Source: Acanthosepion esculentum (Eukaryota > Mollusca > Cephalopoda > Sepiida > Sepiidae). Taken from it: 64,000 bases of DNA. The notes beneath the pieces are model-generated. The model saw nothing but the letters and a program-made list of their open reading frames with translations, was not told where the DNA came from and did not search any database. Positions 46,343 to 58,582 of this stretch are shown in pieces. The stretch lies in contig OZ038508.1 in the NCBI GenBank assembly GCA_964036315.1, positions 42,582,935-42,646,934 of the forward strand, in the 5' to 3' direction. Position numbers and translations under genes: made by a program. Each line of letters opens with the position of its first letter. The first letter of the stretch is position 1.

Positions 46343-46345
46343 ATT
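45900..46345. repeat. Cluster of (CA)n, (TA)n and (TG)n tracts
   Basis: CA at about 45903-45936, CA-TA at 46143-46187, and TA-TG at 46290-46343, separated by AT-rich DNA. The 106-codon frame across it is repeat-derived. Confidence 0.9.
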
Positions 46346-46838
46346 CATTCTTGTAGTAAATTTCTAAATTTGCTGTTCTGTATATAATACTTTATTCGCC
46401 TTCTTTCACTTTTTATCTACATTTACTAGTGGCATCCTTTTTATACATTCACTTTTGTTTTCCTTGTCTTTCATGTCCTTTCATTGGCTTTTACGCTCAA
46501 CTGGGCAAGGTTTGTGGCGGGAAAGGATGCGTTGAAGCTTTTGATTTTGACTCTCTTCCGCCTGTTGAGTAAAGCAAAGTGCTGATGCTTCAAGAACGAA
46601 ATGAAAAAATACAAATAGAAAAGATATTAAAATAAAAAGTAAAGATGAAATCGAACCAAAGAAACGGGTCGAGGAACAAGCGGATTTGGGAAAAGTTCGA
46701 AGGAAGAAACATGATAGAAGGAGGCGAAGTGCAGGAAACCCTTCAAAGTTCTTTTTTCTTTCTTTTTCATCTACCTAACACTTTATGGTCATATCGTAAT
46801 GCATTATTGTTAAAGGATTTTCGTTTTAAAGCTTTAGT

Positions 46839-46844
<6 letters not shown>

Positions 46845-46920
<76 letters not shown>
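46845..46920. repeat. (TA)n-(TG)n microsatellite
   Basis: About 45 bp TA followed by about 30 bp TG. It is downstream of a small moderately GC-rich patch (about 46490-46560) with no recognised feature. Confidence 0.95.
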
Positions 46921-46924
<4 letters not shown>

Positions 46925-46926
<2 letters not shown>

Positions 46927-47366
46927 CATGCATGTTTTCAAATAAAGGCTCACATTCAACGCTATAATATTCTTATTGAATTTTTCGTTGCTATTCAACT
47001 GCTAATATTTAGTGGTGTTTGGGAGCCAACTTAATCTTGGTTGATAAAAAAATCGAGGTGTAAAGATCAGAGAATGAACCTGTCAAAAGAGCTTGAAAAA
47101 TGAAAAAGGGATATCAACAACAACTATTGTGCATAATCCAGAAACGATCCCAGTATCAACAACACTTTTCAATGCCTTTTACCTTGAAGTAGAAAACAAG
47201 GAATAATAGGCGGGGTCGATACACTCTTCCGTCAGATGCTTTTAACGCATTTACTGCCACACGGCCCACGTTTGTGCCTTGTAGCATGTTGCACAGCTCT
47301 GTTTGTTCCATGGATAAATTAACGGCAATATATATAGGCATACAGAATAGTTGGTACATTGTCGTT

Positions 47367-47431
<65 letters not shown>

Positions 47432-48025
47432 AGAAGCACAAACTATTCATATTATGGCATTGTGAAAAACAAATATCTAGGAAATAAATCAAGATATAAG
47501 GACAATATTACTTCTTTCTCTTTGATTTTCTACAACTTCCCAGTGTAGTAATAATCCAATTTCTCCCTACTCTAGATGGCGCTACTGTAGTTTCCAGCGT
47601 AAGTAGGGTTATACAGTGTGGAGTTACCAGATAAGATTCCTTTCCCCAACTATTTAGACCAGAATTGAGGAGACAAGGGATGGTTTTATATATTTCTAAA
47701 TGGCATTTTTTTTAGCTAAAGTGGAAGTAACGAACTCGACCAGAATTCCAAATCTGTATGTCGAGTTTACACCGTTAACCGATAAGCTACGTGCATATCT
47801 ATAGTATAAAAATATAATCTTATTTACCAAAATAAACGATAAGTAATTTTAACAATTCAATTTTGAATACTATTTTCAGAAGCATAAGATAGATTAAACA
47901 ATGGTTATAAACAATTCCGAACCCCCCCACAAAGAGAATAAACTTAAAGTGCCGTTAGAGAAGGTATTAATGGAAGGTAAGACGAAAGTACTATAAGAAA
48001 ATAGAATGCATGAATGTCAATAAAC
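46925..48025. other. Unassigned DNA with a long (TA)n tract
   Basis: (TA)n at 47370-47427, about 58 bp, one of the longest in the window. No gene recognised. Confidence 0.5.
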
Positions 48026-48029
48026 AGTG

Positions 48030-48420
48030 AAACCATTTTGCATTCTGAGAGGATTAGAAGCTCTAGCAAGATTCATTCTTGGTGGCCACGGTATTAACAA
48101 CATAAGGTATGCAGATAAATGTTGATAACAGATACAGAAAGGAAACTACGAATGACCTCTGCAGAAGGTAGTGAAAGAAGGCCTACACATCAGTTGCAAG
48201 AAGGCTGAATATATGGTTGTTAGCGAAAGGAACATCCAAACATGCAAATTACAAATACGAGATACCGAAATCGAACAGGTATAAAAATTCAGATACGTGA
48301 TTCGTGCAAAACGAAACGCCGAAGACTGATTGAGATAGAGAAAGATGCCTTCCAAAATCTGAGCAAAGTATTAAGAAATAGAAAGAACCTCATTAGAACC
48401 ACAATTAGATGAATATAGCG
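48030..48420 (+). pseudogene. RTE-like LINE reverse-transcriptase fragment
   Basis: Plus strand reads GGHGINNIRYAD (about 48080-48118), the start of the YADD catalytic motif. A small deletion/frameshift removes the second Asp, and the frame resumes near TDTE/RKLRMTS. Later sequence gives KKAEYMVVSERNIQTCKLQI (about 48195-48255) and a KDAFQNLSKVLRNRKNL-like end. The order matches the palm-to-thumb part of RTE-like endonuclease/reverse-transcriptase LINEs. Confidence 0.8.
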
Positions 48421-48879
48421 GAATTAATTAGAATCGACGACCGGAGCTCTGAAATCATTTCCTGCATTATTTTTTGCTCTGTGTAGAACTGTATTGCCAT
48501 GTTAAAGAACAGTTATTTTTCTGTAAACAAAACAAAGTATTTCGAGCAAACTTTTATGGGAACATCGCAGCAGCAGGAGTATAAAAATGCATTTAGTGTT
48601 TTATCACGTTGTACGAACTCGAACGGATTAATAAACCGACGATCCTCCGCGTAAAACGTTATCTTTTATTCATGCTTTAGTGGTCGGTTGTGAAGGTTCA
48701 TTGTTCTCAATGGACTGGTTTTGTGTAGAACATTATCGTATGTAAGCCATATTTCCTCACCTGTTATGATATATTTAAACAAAAGTTAGTTGTGATGACA
48801 CATTCATTATTACAATTTGTTCCCCAAAACGGAAATTGCTTCTAACCCCGTTTAATAATTTCATTATTTTCCTTGTATC

Positions 48880-49300
48880 TAAACACATTAAACTGGAGTT
48901 ATTTTTTATGAAGCTATGTCGAGTCTTCCTCATGGCTTTTCACAAGATCTTCTCTCTTGCTGTCCTTGACACATTTTGCTGATTTTGAAACTTTCCCATT
49001 TCTTCTTTCCCTTGTTCTACAATTCAATCAAATCAAACTCGTTAAGTTGGTTTCTCGCCTCTTTTCCCGTGCTTCTTACCTTCGTTTTTCCTGCATGCGT
49101 TAAATCCTCCAGGTATTTATTCTCATTATGCGTCCCAGGACTCTTCTGATGAAAAGTATAAAGTTTGTTGGTGTTTCTACGTTCTAAAAGACCTCCTCAT
49201 TGCCAGCATGATTGTTCATGATATTCTCAACATCCACCAATCCAACCACACCTATTGTTTCAAGCTTTTGCTTCATCTGTTAGTACTCAGAGCTATATGG
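48880..49300 (-). pseudogene. RTE-like LINE C-terminal fragment
   Basis: Minus strand reads KQKLETIGVVGLVDVENIMN (about 49210-49270), then RRVLGRIMRIN and a basic stretch. It corresponds to the 'RRMLRISWTD...GHIMR' tail of RTE-like LINEs, with stops. A parallel, diverged copy lies at 62820-63200. Confidence 0.6.
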
Positions 49301-50175
49301 AAGATTAGAGATCAGATAGTAATTTGGTACACTTATTTTTAGAGAAATTATTCTATCCCATATTACATTGGTTAATATTTTCCACTATTTGCTTGGCTTG
49401 ATAGCACTTAATCTTCGTGTATATTCCACACTTTACACAAATATTTATAAAGCTAATAAACCTGCAATGTTAATATCTTCCAAATAGTTTTCTACTCTTA
49501 TATGCAATGTGCTTTCCATACGTGGTAGATCCTGCCACTCCACAACTTTCCCACTCACTTACTCTATAATTTTGCCCATTTATCACCGCTCTTTGTCAAT
49601 GTTCGTCATCCATTCACTCAAATTCGTTAAGCAAGATTAAAATATTTCTTGTGACAGACAAGGATTCCAACGATAAATTCTCGGCCGGACCAAGATAAAT
49701 GTTTTGCAGTAACCGAAAACAACAATGGTTATCAAAACTGAGACACCAATTCCAACAATGAAACCAGGACTCTTAGATGGACTTGCTTTTTGTCTAGTGC
49801 AATATAAACATTCATCGTCTATTATGTACTAATTATCATGGAATGTACATCTCTCTAGATGTTTTTTGCCAGCAACTTCATCAGGTAATCGAATCATGAC
49901 GTCGCAAGGATTCTGCTTTGGTAATTAGTAAACAAATTATTGTTTAACGTGACAATTAAAAGGCACACTTAAAAAAAGATAAAATGCGGAGAGCAGTTTC
50001 ATACGGATTCTCACTAGATTAAGCAACTACAGATTTTCTTTTGCTTTTAACGCTAGAAATCACTAGAAAATATCATAAGTTTTTTTTTTTTTTTAATCAG
50101 ATTCAACCTATGCAGTAAAGTTACTAAGGCATGAGGGGTTACTGAGTGTGAAAAAGTAAGGAAACAGAAACATTA
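49300..50175. other. Unassigned DNA
   Basis: A poly-T run near 50078-50093. Nothing else recognised. Confidence 0.4.
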
Positions 50176-50179
50176 AGGA

Positions 50180-51550
50180 ACGAGAACAATAGAAGAGTAA
50201 TAAAGAAAACACTAGATATCAATTGACATTGCATTTATATTTTTGAGGATCAAAGTTGGTTGGAAAACGAAGCCGGAAGACTGTTCCACAAGCAGGAAGT
50301 TTGAGAAAAGAAACCGCTAGCATATAATTTACGGTAACATCCGCCAATTTAGTTGTAAATTGATGAGTACTTCTTGCTAATCTAGTGCTGCGCTTAAATT
50401 CATAACTATTAGTTACCATAGCAAAGAGATTATCCGACAGCTACCATATAAGTATTTATATAAAAGGCACAGGGAAGCAACTTTGCGGCGGTGAGTAATT
50501 GCCTGAAAACGATACGCCAGATCAGGATTAATAATATTGCTGAGTCTTCTTTGGGTTTTATCAAGAATTTATAAATATATATCAGGAGAACTGGGCCATA
50601 TGTTGCAGAACTATTCTAAGCATCGTCGAATGGTAGACTTCTAGATATGTAAGAGACAAAGATATCTTGCACGACACAGTAAATAAGCAGGCCTAGCAAT
50701 ATAGTCTTTTCACTTCATGTCGGCCGAGAATGTTAGTCCGAGAAGGCGCAACGAATCACTCACCTGGAGTTTAGCAGCATCCATGCTCATGAAAGGCATA
50801 AAGGAATCTCTCAGATGATTAATAAGGAGCAGTTGTGTTTTTGAGGCGTTAAAATTAACAAACTTTGCTTTGCTTTATTTAACAACAAACTTTAGCTCAT
50901 TTTTTAGATGACCTGCCAAACTGACCATATCTAACTGATCAAATTTACTATCGAAACAGGAGTAAATGTATCTGCCATCAGATAAACGGCAGGTTGAGGG
51001 CTGATGCCATTAGGATGGTCACTGATGAAAACTAAAATCAAAGTAGGCCCAAAAATATATCTCTGCGGACATCAGCACGAATACAAAAGGATCTAGAAGA
51101 GTGACCTTTCGGAGCTACGTCATTTCACGATTTGATAAGACAGACTAAATAAGGTCAAAGATTCGTTCGGGTACATCATAACCTTCTAAATTGTGAATAC
51201 CGATGTGCCAAACCCTGCCACACGCTTTCGAGATCTCCACAATAACAGCTCCATCTAAGGCTTGAGAGACTCTTTCAGCAATAATCGGTAATACATCAGA
51301 AGGTTATATAGAGAAACAAAAATCACATTGCTTGTCTGAAGGAAGGAATGTGATGCGAAATTCTTAACCAATTCAGGGCCTCTAGTAGATTACCAAAAAG
51401 ATGTAGAAGGCTAATAGACCGATAACTTAGAGGGTCTGACGATTAAATTCAGAAACAGATTTTCGATCATTTTTTTTGTGGAGTAAAAAAGGATTTTAAT
51501 TACATGGGGAATTGAAGCTTGTCTTTCCGCCGAACTTTAGGCGTTGAAAA
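50180..51550 (-). pseudogene. Decayed jockey-like LINE reverse transcriptase
   Basis: Minus-strand reading gives VEISKACGRVWH (palm motif A, about 51200-51235; Asp-to-Glu and Phe-to-Cys changes), GRIFDLI/SVLSNREMT-like sequence (about 51115-51160), a connection region (MDAAKLQVSDSLRLLGLTF, about 50730-50785), HRRKVASLCLLYKYLYG (about 50455-50500) and LPACGTVFRLRFPTNFD (about 50240-50300). Frameshifts and stops are scattered throughout. Same family as 8100-9720 and 41850-43570. Confidence 0.85.
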
Positions 51551-52089
51551 TTATTACATTTTGCTAAATAAACTTTAAATAAATTTACTTTATATTATAG
51601 CCTTTTGTGGTAAAACAATTATTTTTGAACAGCCTACTAATTGCAAACAACAGATAGATAACTTGATAAGACTGGTATTCGTTAACTGGAGCCGAAACGA
51701 AAACATTGTGTAATCAACAAAAGAAATGGGATCCAACATGCAACAATAAATGAAGAAGTCAGATGGGAATGTTTTAGACGAGTGATAGCGAGAAGTAAGA
51801 CTAAGGTAAATGAGAAAAATCACGATAAAACTATTAAAATCTTATCAATACCTACTGTTAGCTACTATATTCTCAATGTGACACAAAGATATTTTGAAGA
51901 ATACACGAAAGGACAAGTTATAACCATATATAAAAGACATCATAAAATACGGAGATGGCACTTAAACTGAATTCATAGTAAACATTTTGCATGTAGAATT
52001 AGTAAATACTATTCCAAATTCCAGGTGTACGAATCAATTATAGTAAATTCAATATGGGAGATAAGAAATTTGAACAGGTAATCTCACCT

Positions 52090-52420
52090 GACCTGACATC
52101 TCGACTTTAGTCAATTTCTCACCGATGTTACGTGGTTTACATCTGAGTTTTTACAAATATTTTCATGGCAATTCGCCTGATGAGCATTGCTCCTTGAAGC
52201 CTCAACTGCATGAATACAAGTATGCTACTACATTGGTAACTAGGTATCATCATTTTACTATTGAACTAGCTAAATGCAACCGTATTCTAATAGTTTCTTT
52301 TGTTGAAGTTCTCGCTTGTCGAAATCCCTTCTGATTTATTACTTCTCTGCCACCTACAATCTTCTAAAAATAAATGTAACGTCGATCGGCATCTATCTTC
52401 ATTAAACATTTATTGACCTT
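52090..52420 (+). pseudogene. Jockey-like LINE C-terminal fragment
   Basis: The plus frame 52125-52334 reads LSFYKYFHG and HEYKYATTLVTRYHHFTIEL, then a C-terminal VEVLACRNPF segment, matching the tail of the same family. The preceding reverse transcriptase is absent: 5' truncation. Confidence 0.8.
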
Positions 52421-52609
52421 TCTCCTCACAAAAGTTTTCTTATTCACTATTACTCCCAGTAACCTATTGCATCCTAGTGACTTTATCGACTTGCTTGGCG
52501 TAAAATAATAAAAAACGAAAAGGTGGTGCAAGAATTATTTCCCCCCAACAACGCAAATTGCTACGAGGCGAAAACATTAACCTTAAATATTTAGTAATCT
52601 TCTTGAATA

Positions 52610-53080
52610 GCCTCACCAGATTGAAAGCTTCCTGTGAATGCCATGCATGGCCCTAAACCCATTCAGAAATATCTAAACTGTCAGCTATATTTCACTACTT
52701 TCTCAGATCGATTATTAAAAATGGTTTAGAGTACATGTACATCTTAGGTAGAACTATCTCCCTTCAAACCTCCAGGATTTTTGCTGCAAAATCACAAACA
52801 AAGAACTGTACTAAATAACAGACGCTATGTCACCTGAGGACGTTAAACAGCTACAACTAAAATGGGTATTACATGTAACTCGAAGAGAAGATAATGACAT
52901 AAGATGTTGACGTTCCACACTACTTCAAGTAAAAGGTTAGGAAGGAAAATCCCATCACTACTGGAAAGAGCAATAACAGTTACTAGATTTGAGAAACCTA
53001 TTTTCCTGAAATATTGTTTTAAGAAAGATTTTATAAATTTCAACTAAGAGTAATACTGCCTGCTCGGTCAATATTTTCTT
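52610..53080 (+). pseudogene. RTE-like LINE C-terminus and 3' end
   Basis: Aligns along its length with 14690-15010 and 15260-15660. It contains ACAAAGAACTGTACTAAATA, CAACTAAAATGGGTATTACA, AAAAGGTTAGGAAGG and AGAGTAATACTGCCTGCTCG. It reads LKWVLHVTR in the conserved position. More diverged from the 13.4/15.6 kb arms than those are from each other. Confidence 0.65.
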
Positions 53081-53084
53081 AATG

Positions 53085-53400
53085 GGATGAAGTGGAAATT
53101 TAAGATTTGAAATATTAGGTAGAAATTCAGCAAACTTCTAACCATATACAAAATGTATCCGGCATAATTAGGTGTAGGTCGTCTGAAACTACTTACCTAA
53201 ATAAACTAGATAATAAAATAATCTTTATTTTTATTATCGAGTCAGCGGGCATTACGCCAACAAAAATGGCGTAAATAGTCCAGTATACTCATCATTGCAC
53301 TAGGACCGACGAGGTTATACCACGCATAAAAATCACAACTAAACGTAAGCAGTTCTGAATTTTTAAAAAAGGCAACATGTCACCTTGCACATGAGTCCAG
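53085..53400. other. Unassigned DNA
   Basis: Nothing recognised between the LINE fragment and the SINE tail. Confidence 0.4.
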
Positions 53401-53404
53401 CTAG

Positions 53405-53850
53405 ATTTAATAATAATAATAATAGCTGACCACTCGTATTCAAGAATACCCGTCTACTAGGGCGGCTAGCCAATCCTTATTGCAGACTCTCGATCAGGCA
53501 CATTTGTGTTTGTTCAACACCCACAGAACCAACCTGTGGTTTATACTGCAACTAGGCTGAGCAGACCTTATTTACAGTTGCTGAGAGAGAACGTATTATC
53601 AAGCATGATCAACAATCTGAACAACACCATCATACTCAAAACCTCACAGCTATCGACGCTCCCCACTAGTGTTCCATTTTTCACTCACAAGTCTTGGGTC
53701 AACCCGTGTTAAGGTTTTTCAGGCATTTTTGCAAAGGTTCCGCATGCTGGGTCGTCTCCCTCTAAACCGATAACTGACAGCCGAGGTGAGATTCGAACCC
53801 CGGTCCCATGGTCAGAAAGCGAACGTTCTAACCACTCAGCCACGCGCCCA
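53405..53850 (-). mobile_element. tRNA-derived SINE, family 3, apparently full length
   Basis: The minus strand from 53850 starts GGGCGCGTGGCTGAGTGGTT (A-box), with GGTTCGAATCTC (B-box, about 53789-53800). A roughly 350-bp body follows, ending in GGTCAGC and a (TTA)n tail at 53408-53424. The 5' and 3' acceptor-stem positions do not pair, so it is not a working tRNA. Part of the body recurs at 39580-39720. The plus-strand frame 53506-53712 is not a gene. Confidence 0.85.
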
Positions 53851-53854
53851 TAGA

Positions 53855-54655
53855 TATATCTTCACTCTTCTGGAGTTGTCTCCCTAACATCTAATTTCAA
53901 ACTAACCCTATCAAAACCTAACCATTTACTCTCCCACTATTACCATCTATAAACAGAGATGCATAGCCCGTCAGTCACTAGTGGTGATGTACTAATGGTT
54001 AACGTTAGGCAACTATGTAGTACTGAAAAGGGATATTTACTGTAGCACATTCAACAAACAAGTCCTGTCAATGTTGACACCTCAAATTAATTAAAATCAG
54101 GAGCCATCCATCAGATCGACTATTATTATTATTGAAATTCTTTTTGACCTTCAGTTGTTTTAGAATCATATGCTGGATCAGAATTGATGAGCCCGGGCAA
54201 GTGAAGAATATGATTTCTTTTCCTCTTAAACAAAAGACAGCTATTGTTAAGAAAAAAAAAAAAAAAAAACATAATTGGATAATTTTTTTCGTAGGTCATG
54301 GACTGTGTTTGTTATAACAATTTTTTTTTGTATTTCCTGGAGACATGGTGCACCAGGTACTTCGTTGATTTGTTCTTGAGTTGCTTTATTTATCACAACC
54401 AAATCTCTCTAACCACAAAAGAAACAGTTTCAGTTTAATTATTATTATTACTGGTGTAAGCGTGCAGTCAAAAATGACGATGATTGGTTGAAAGTTTTAA
54501 TATTGAGACGCAATGAAACAAAAAACTTGACGCAATTCATCGAAATGCAATAAAGCGGAGATAAAGGATTCACAACTAAAACTCAGGCCAATGAACCGTT
54601 TATATTTTTAGACGTTCAGCGGAATCTATGATTTATTGATTACTCTTGATATTAT
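53855..54655. other. Unassigned DNA with a poly-A run
   Basis: A run of about 18 A at 54252-54270. No gene recognised. Confidence 0.4.
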
Positions 54656-54664
54656 AGTCATTAG

Positions 54665-54920
54665 CAAGCGTAGCTCATATGTGGCACAAGGCCGAAAGTA
54701 TGGAGCACCCAGTGAGGATCAATAATGATTTTTCAAGCGCAGCTTAGATGTGGCACAAGGCCGAAAGTATGGAGCACCCAGTGAGCATCGATAGCGATTT
54801 TCAAAGCGTAGCTTAGATGTGGCACAAGGCCGAAAGTATGGAGCACCCAGTGAGGAACGAACTCACTACTGAGTCGTAATTGTTCTAGCAAGACAAGCCT
54901 GCTAATTATTACACCGCGCC
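54665..54920 (-). mobile_element. tRNA-like SINE with a triplicated 69-bp tail
   Basis: The minus strand from 54920 begins GGCGCGGTGTAATAATTAGC (A-box-like) with GAGTTCGTTCC (B-box-like, about 54855-54865). A segment ending ACTTTCGGCCTTGTGCCACA then occurs three times at 69-bp spacing (54665-54733, 54734-54802, 54803-54871). The minus open frame 54733-55116 includes the translated repeat (HWVLHTFGLVPHLS) and is not a gene. Confidence 0.7.
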
Positions 54921-54924
54921 GAAG

Positions 54925-55550
54925 TGCCCTTACTCTTGGTATTATATGATTCGCTTTTTGCTCGATATATTTTGATGTTAATTTTTTTAACTGTTTAATA
55001 TAACAGCGAAATAGAAATATCTTTCGGGAGAAAAGATTAGCAACAGAACGAAAATACGGCAACGACAAAGCCTTTTTCAAGATCAAGTTGAAGCAAGACG
55101 ATAGTTTTATAGACAAAGTTATGTGAGTGCCTCACATGAATGGCATTCTAAGAAACGTAGGAGCAACGGAACCGATTAATTAAACGGTTGATTTTGCTCG
55201 GGAAATAATTTTGACAAAACTTAGATGAATATTTTATTTGAATAGATTATTAAAACAAACAAGGGAAGTTATCCCTGTTAAATTTTATAACTTAAGTTGA
55301 TTTACCTCACTTACCGCTATGAGGCAATAAATATATAAATAAATACATAGAATAAATATTATATGGTCTGGTGATTATTAATTTTTACTTTTTATTTTAT
55401 GCATGCATATACCTAATCTTTCACCCGAGATTTAAGGTATAAAAACTTTTTCTTTTGAAGTTATCGAAATAACTTCTTTTTAAGCACTCACTAATACAAG
55501 ATTGTGTATTTCTGATAGATTTGCTTTCGTTGGAGTTCTTTATATGTGTA
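54925..55550. other. Unassigned AT-rich DNA
   Basis: Nothing recognised between the SINE and the 26-bp satellite. Confidence 0.4.
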
Positions 55551-55552
55551 TC

Positions 55553-56123
55553 ACGTAACAAATTTATTTATTACACTGACGTAACAAATCTATTTATTAC
55601 ACTGACGTAACAAATCTATTTATTACACTGACGTAACAAATCTATTTATTACACTGACGTAACAAATCTATTTATTACACTGACGTAACAAATCTATTTA
55701 TTACACTGACGTAACAAATCTATTTATTACACTGACGTAACAAATCTATTTATTACACTGACGTAACAAATCTATTTATTACACTGACGTAACAAATCTA
55801 TTTATTACACTGACGTAACAAATCTATTTATTACACTGACGTAACAAATCTATTTATTACACTGACGTAACAAATCTATTTATTACACTGACGTAACAAA
55901 TCTATTTATTACACTGACGTAACAAATCTATTTATTACACTGACGTAACAAATCTATTTATTACACTGACGTAACAAATCTATTTATTACACTGACGTAA
56001 CAAATCTATTTATTACACTGACGTAACAAATCTATTTATTACACTGACGTAACAAATCTATTTATTACACTGACGTAACAAATCTATTTATTACACTGAC
56101 GTAACAAATCATTTATTACACTG
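55553..56123. repeat. 26-bp satellite, 22 units, each with TGACGTAA
   Basis: Unit starts run from 55553 to 56099, exactly 21 x 26 bp. Internal units appear identical. The first unit differs slightly (TCACGTAACAAATTT) and the last lacks one base. At each internal junction CACTG+ACGTAACAAATC creates TGACGTAA, a cAMP-response-element-like octamer. No flanking gene is visible. Confidence 0.97.
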
Positions 56124-56289
56124 GTATAATTGCTAGAGTAAGTGTTGTGCTGCAGTGTCATTATTTTAAATTCTGTTTTCTTAGGGTGTTTTTCAAATTT
56201 TCTCGGATGAAATATTCTTATCCGAATGGATTATCAAATCCATAAATTGACTTCTATGTTATTTGAATTTGTTTTAATCCTTCCCTCCA

Positions 56290-57030
56290 AGCAAGACAAT
56301 AATGCCACGAAGCGTCAGCGGGAATGAAAGAGAATGCGAAGTAGTGAGTAGAAAGTACAATAAAAAGAACAGGACCCAGCAAGATAGATAAAGACGATTG
56401 ATTGACGTTGTATTAAAAGTTTTGAAGATTGTAGATGGTAGGGGAGCAGGAAACGGGAAAGGTGTTCTAGAGGCAAAAAACTGTTAAACTAGGAGTTGCA
56501 GTTACATCGAACTAATTCAACAGTAAAAGCTAATCTATTATTTTACTTAACTTCCTTTTGTCGAGGTACCAAAAAGAAAGCTAATTTTAATAAACTACCA
56601 TGAAAATAAGATAAGACAGAGGGAAGTAACATCACAGCGGTGGGAGAGTGACTGATATCGAAATGTCAGGTCAGGATGGAAAACACGACAGACCCTTCTT
56701 TAGATTTGGTCGGGAATCCCGAGATACATAGCCAGAGTACCAGACCTTATATGTTAACAATATACAATGAACGGACGAATGGTAGATTTATAAATATGTA
56801 AGATGGATTCTGGCGAAAAAAACTGTTTGGCTCAACACAGCAGCCGGCCTAACAATTGAATCAATATAATTACTACACTCCATATCAGTTACAAACGTGA
56901 AACCTAGAGGAAGCAAAAAAATGATCTCTTGGAGTTTAGTATAGCTCATGCTGATGAAAGGAAAAAGGTTCTCTATGGTTGTTTAAATATAGCGTTTCGT
57001 TTTGGTAGTGTTAAAATTTACAATAATTTT
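56290..57030 (-). pseudogene. Jockey-like LINE C-terminal portion
   Basis: Minus-strand reading gives NNHREPFPFISMSYTKLQEI (about 56930-56990), LGFTFVTDMECSNYIDSIVR (about 56850-56910), VWYSGYVSRDSRPNLKKGLS-like sequence (about 56690-56745) and the degraded tail. Order matches the same family's connection-to-C-terminus region at 50180-51550. Strongly disrupted. Confidence 0.7.
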
Positions 57031-57299
57031 CGAGAGGAGTTGCCAATTTTATTCTTTCAGATCTATCCGACTATTAAACACAGGCGTAAATAACTATTTC
57101 TTCAGCAGAAATACTTAATTGTAACTGGAAATGATTTAGTCAATTAGTGAGAGATTTGAGTATGGTAAATATCTCAGAATAAAGTAACAACATCAGATTC
57201 TATAATTGCTGATTTTTGTTTTTGCTCATGCATTTTCCTGTATAAGTTATAATGTTGGCATATCTTCCAATTCTATTGCCTTACTCCTTCATCCATTAG

Positions 57300-57600
57300 C
57301 ATCTTATTATTTCACTTCTTCTGAAGAGCGTTGGATGTTGCTATGATATTTATTTCGGTCAGCTATTATGATTAAAAAAATAATCCGTTCATTTCTTTTC
57401 GGCGACAGGCTGTATCCAATAGTTTTCGAACTATCCTCACTATTATTATATGAGAAGGCAAGCATTTTTAAAAAATAGTTTTATTTTAAAATCATTATCT
57501 ATCAGATTTCCTTCCATTTTCTTTTTATACCATACCACAGTGCTCCAATGACCACTGGTACTACAATTACTTTCTTTGCTCCTCATCCCATTATTATTAT
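57300..57600 (-). pseudogene. Fragment of another non-LTR element (R2/NeSL-like tail)
   Basis: Minus strand reads KVIVVPVVIGAL (about 57543-57578), resembling the 'VVPIVIGALG' segment after the reverse-transcriptase domain of some R2/NeSL-type elements. Only this motif is convincing; sequence either side is disrupted. A (TTA)n patch lies to the right at 57592-57608. Confidence 0.45.
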
Positions 57601-57609
57601 TATTATTAG

Positions 57610-58320
57610 AAACATTTCAAGTTTATCAAGTTTTATCACGCCTTGCATTTTAAGTTTTAACATTTTAAGCAAATAGTTTATATCTTCCAACAAATAAAGT
57701 TTTTAAAATCACCACAAACAATGAACAATCAGTTTGAACAATAAAAAAACCGAGAGGAGTAATATTTGATATATAGATATCTGGAATGTTGCAGAAGAAG
57801 CTAAATAAAAGAAGTACAAAAAAAAAACTCTTCAAAAGAAAGCTACAAAGAACGGAGTAAAACTTCCACTTTCCCTCTACCAAACAATTTCCAATTCTCA
57901 TTCGCATGAAAAACGACAGGATGCTCCGTGAAAAGTGCTTTGCCGCCAATTTACCCTCCAGGGCAAAAATCAAATTGAAACAGCCGTAAATGGATTTTAC
58001 ATTGAGTAAGAAAATACGTAAGAAAATAGATAAGAAAGAAAAAATATATACATGGGCACAATACAAATAATAAACGTATTTATGAAAACATGGGGAAAAT
58101 AGAAAGCATAGATGATAAAAGGAGAGAATAATGTAGATAAAATCCTGTGTTGTAATGTTTGAAATTTTAAGAGCGTTAAGTCAAACACACAAAAACATAT
58201 GTCAGATAACGTTATGCACATCAATATTTAAAATTCTTTAATAATTTCATGCTGGCAATATTTTCAGTATACATATATATGGCCTTGTGTTTAACATGGA
58301 ACAGACTGTAGAGTCTGGGT
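57610..58320. other. Unassigned AT-rich DNA
   Basis: Minus frames 57665-58066 (133 codons) and 57997-58224 are Phe/Leu/Ser-rich without a recognised domain; composition explains them. Confidence 0.4.
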
Positions 58321-58325
58321 GATGA

Positions 58326-58404
58326 TTCAATGTCCACTTTTATATTTATATACGCTTTATCCTTAATACTGAGCAAATTAACTTATAAATATAGCATACG
58401 TTAA

Positions 58405-58463
<59 letters not shown>

Positions 58464-58557
58464 GAAATATAAACTTAAGGTTTGCTATATTTATGGGATA
58501 AAGTGCTCAATATCAGAGATAGAACGTGTGTAAATATAAATGTGAACATTGAATCTG
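58326..58557. repeat. Imperfect palindrome centred on (TA)n
   Basis: About 85-bp arms either side of a 50-bp (TA)n core (58410-58460) are inverted copies at roughly 80% by eye: GATTCAATGTCCACTTTTAT on the left and the complement of GATTCAATGTTCACATTTAT on the right. The right arm abuts the family-1 SINE. Confidence 0.8.
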
Positions 58558-58582
58558 TCTATATTTCTGAGATGAGGTATTA

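Noticed and set aside
53777..53850. Possible functional tRNA gene on the minus strand
   Set aside because: A- and B-boxes are good, but acceptor and T stems do not pair, and a SINE body with (TTA)n tail follows.
57665..58066. 133-codon minus-strand open frame
   Set aside because: Composition is Phe/Leu/Ser-dominated, as expected of A-rich plus-strand DNA; no domain or start context.
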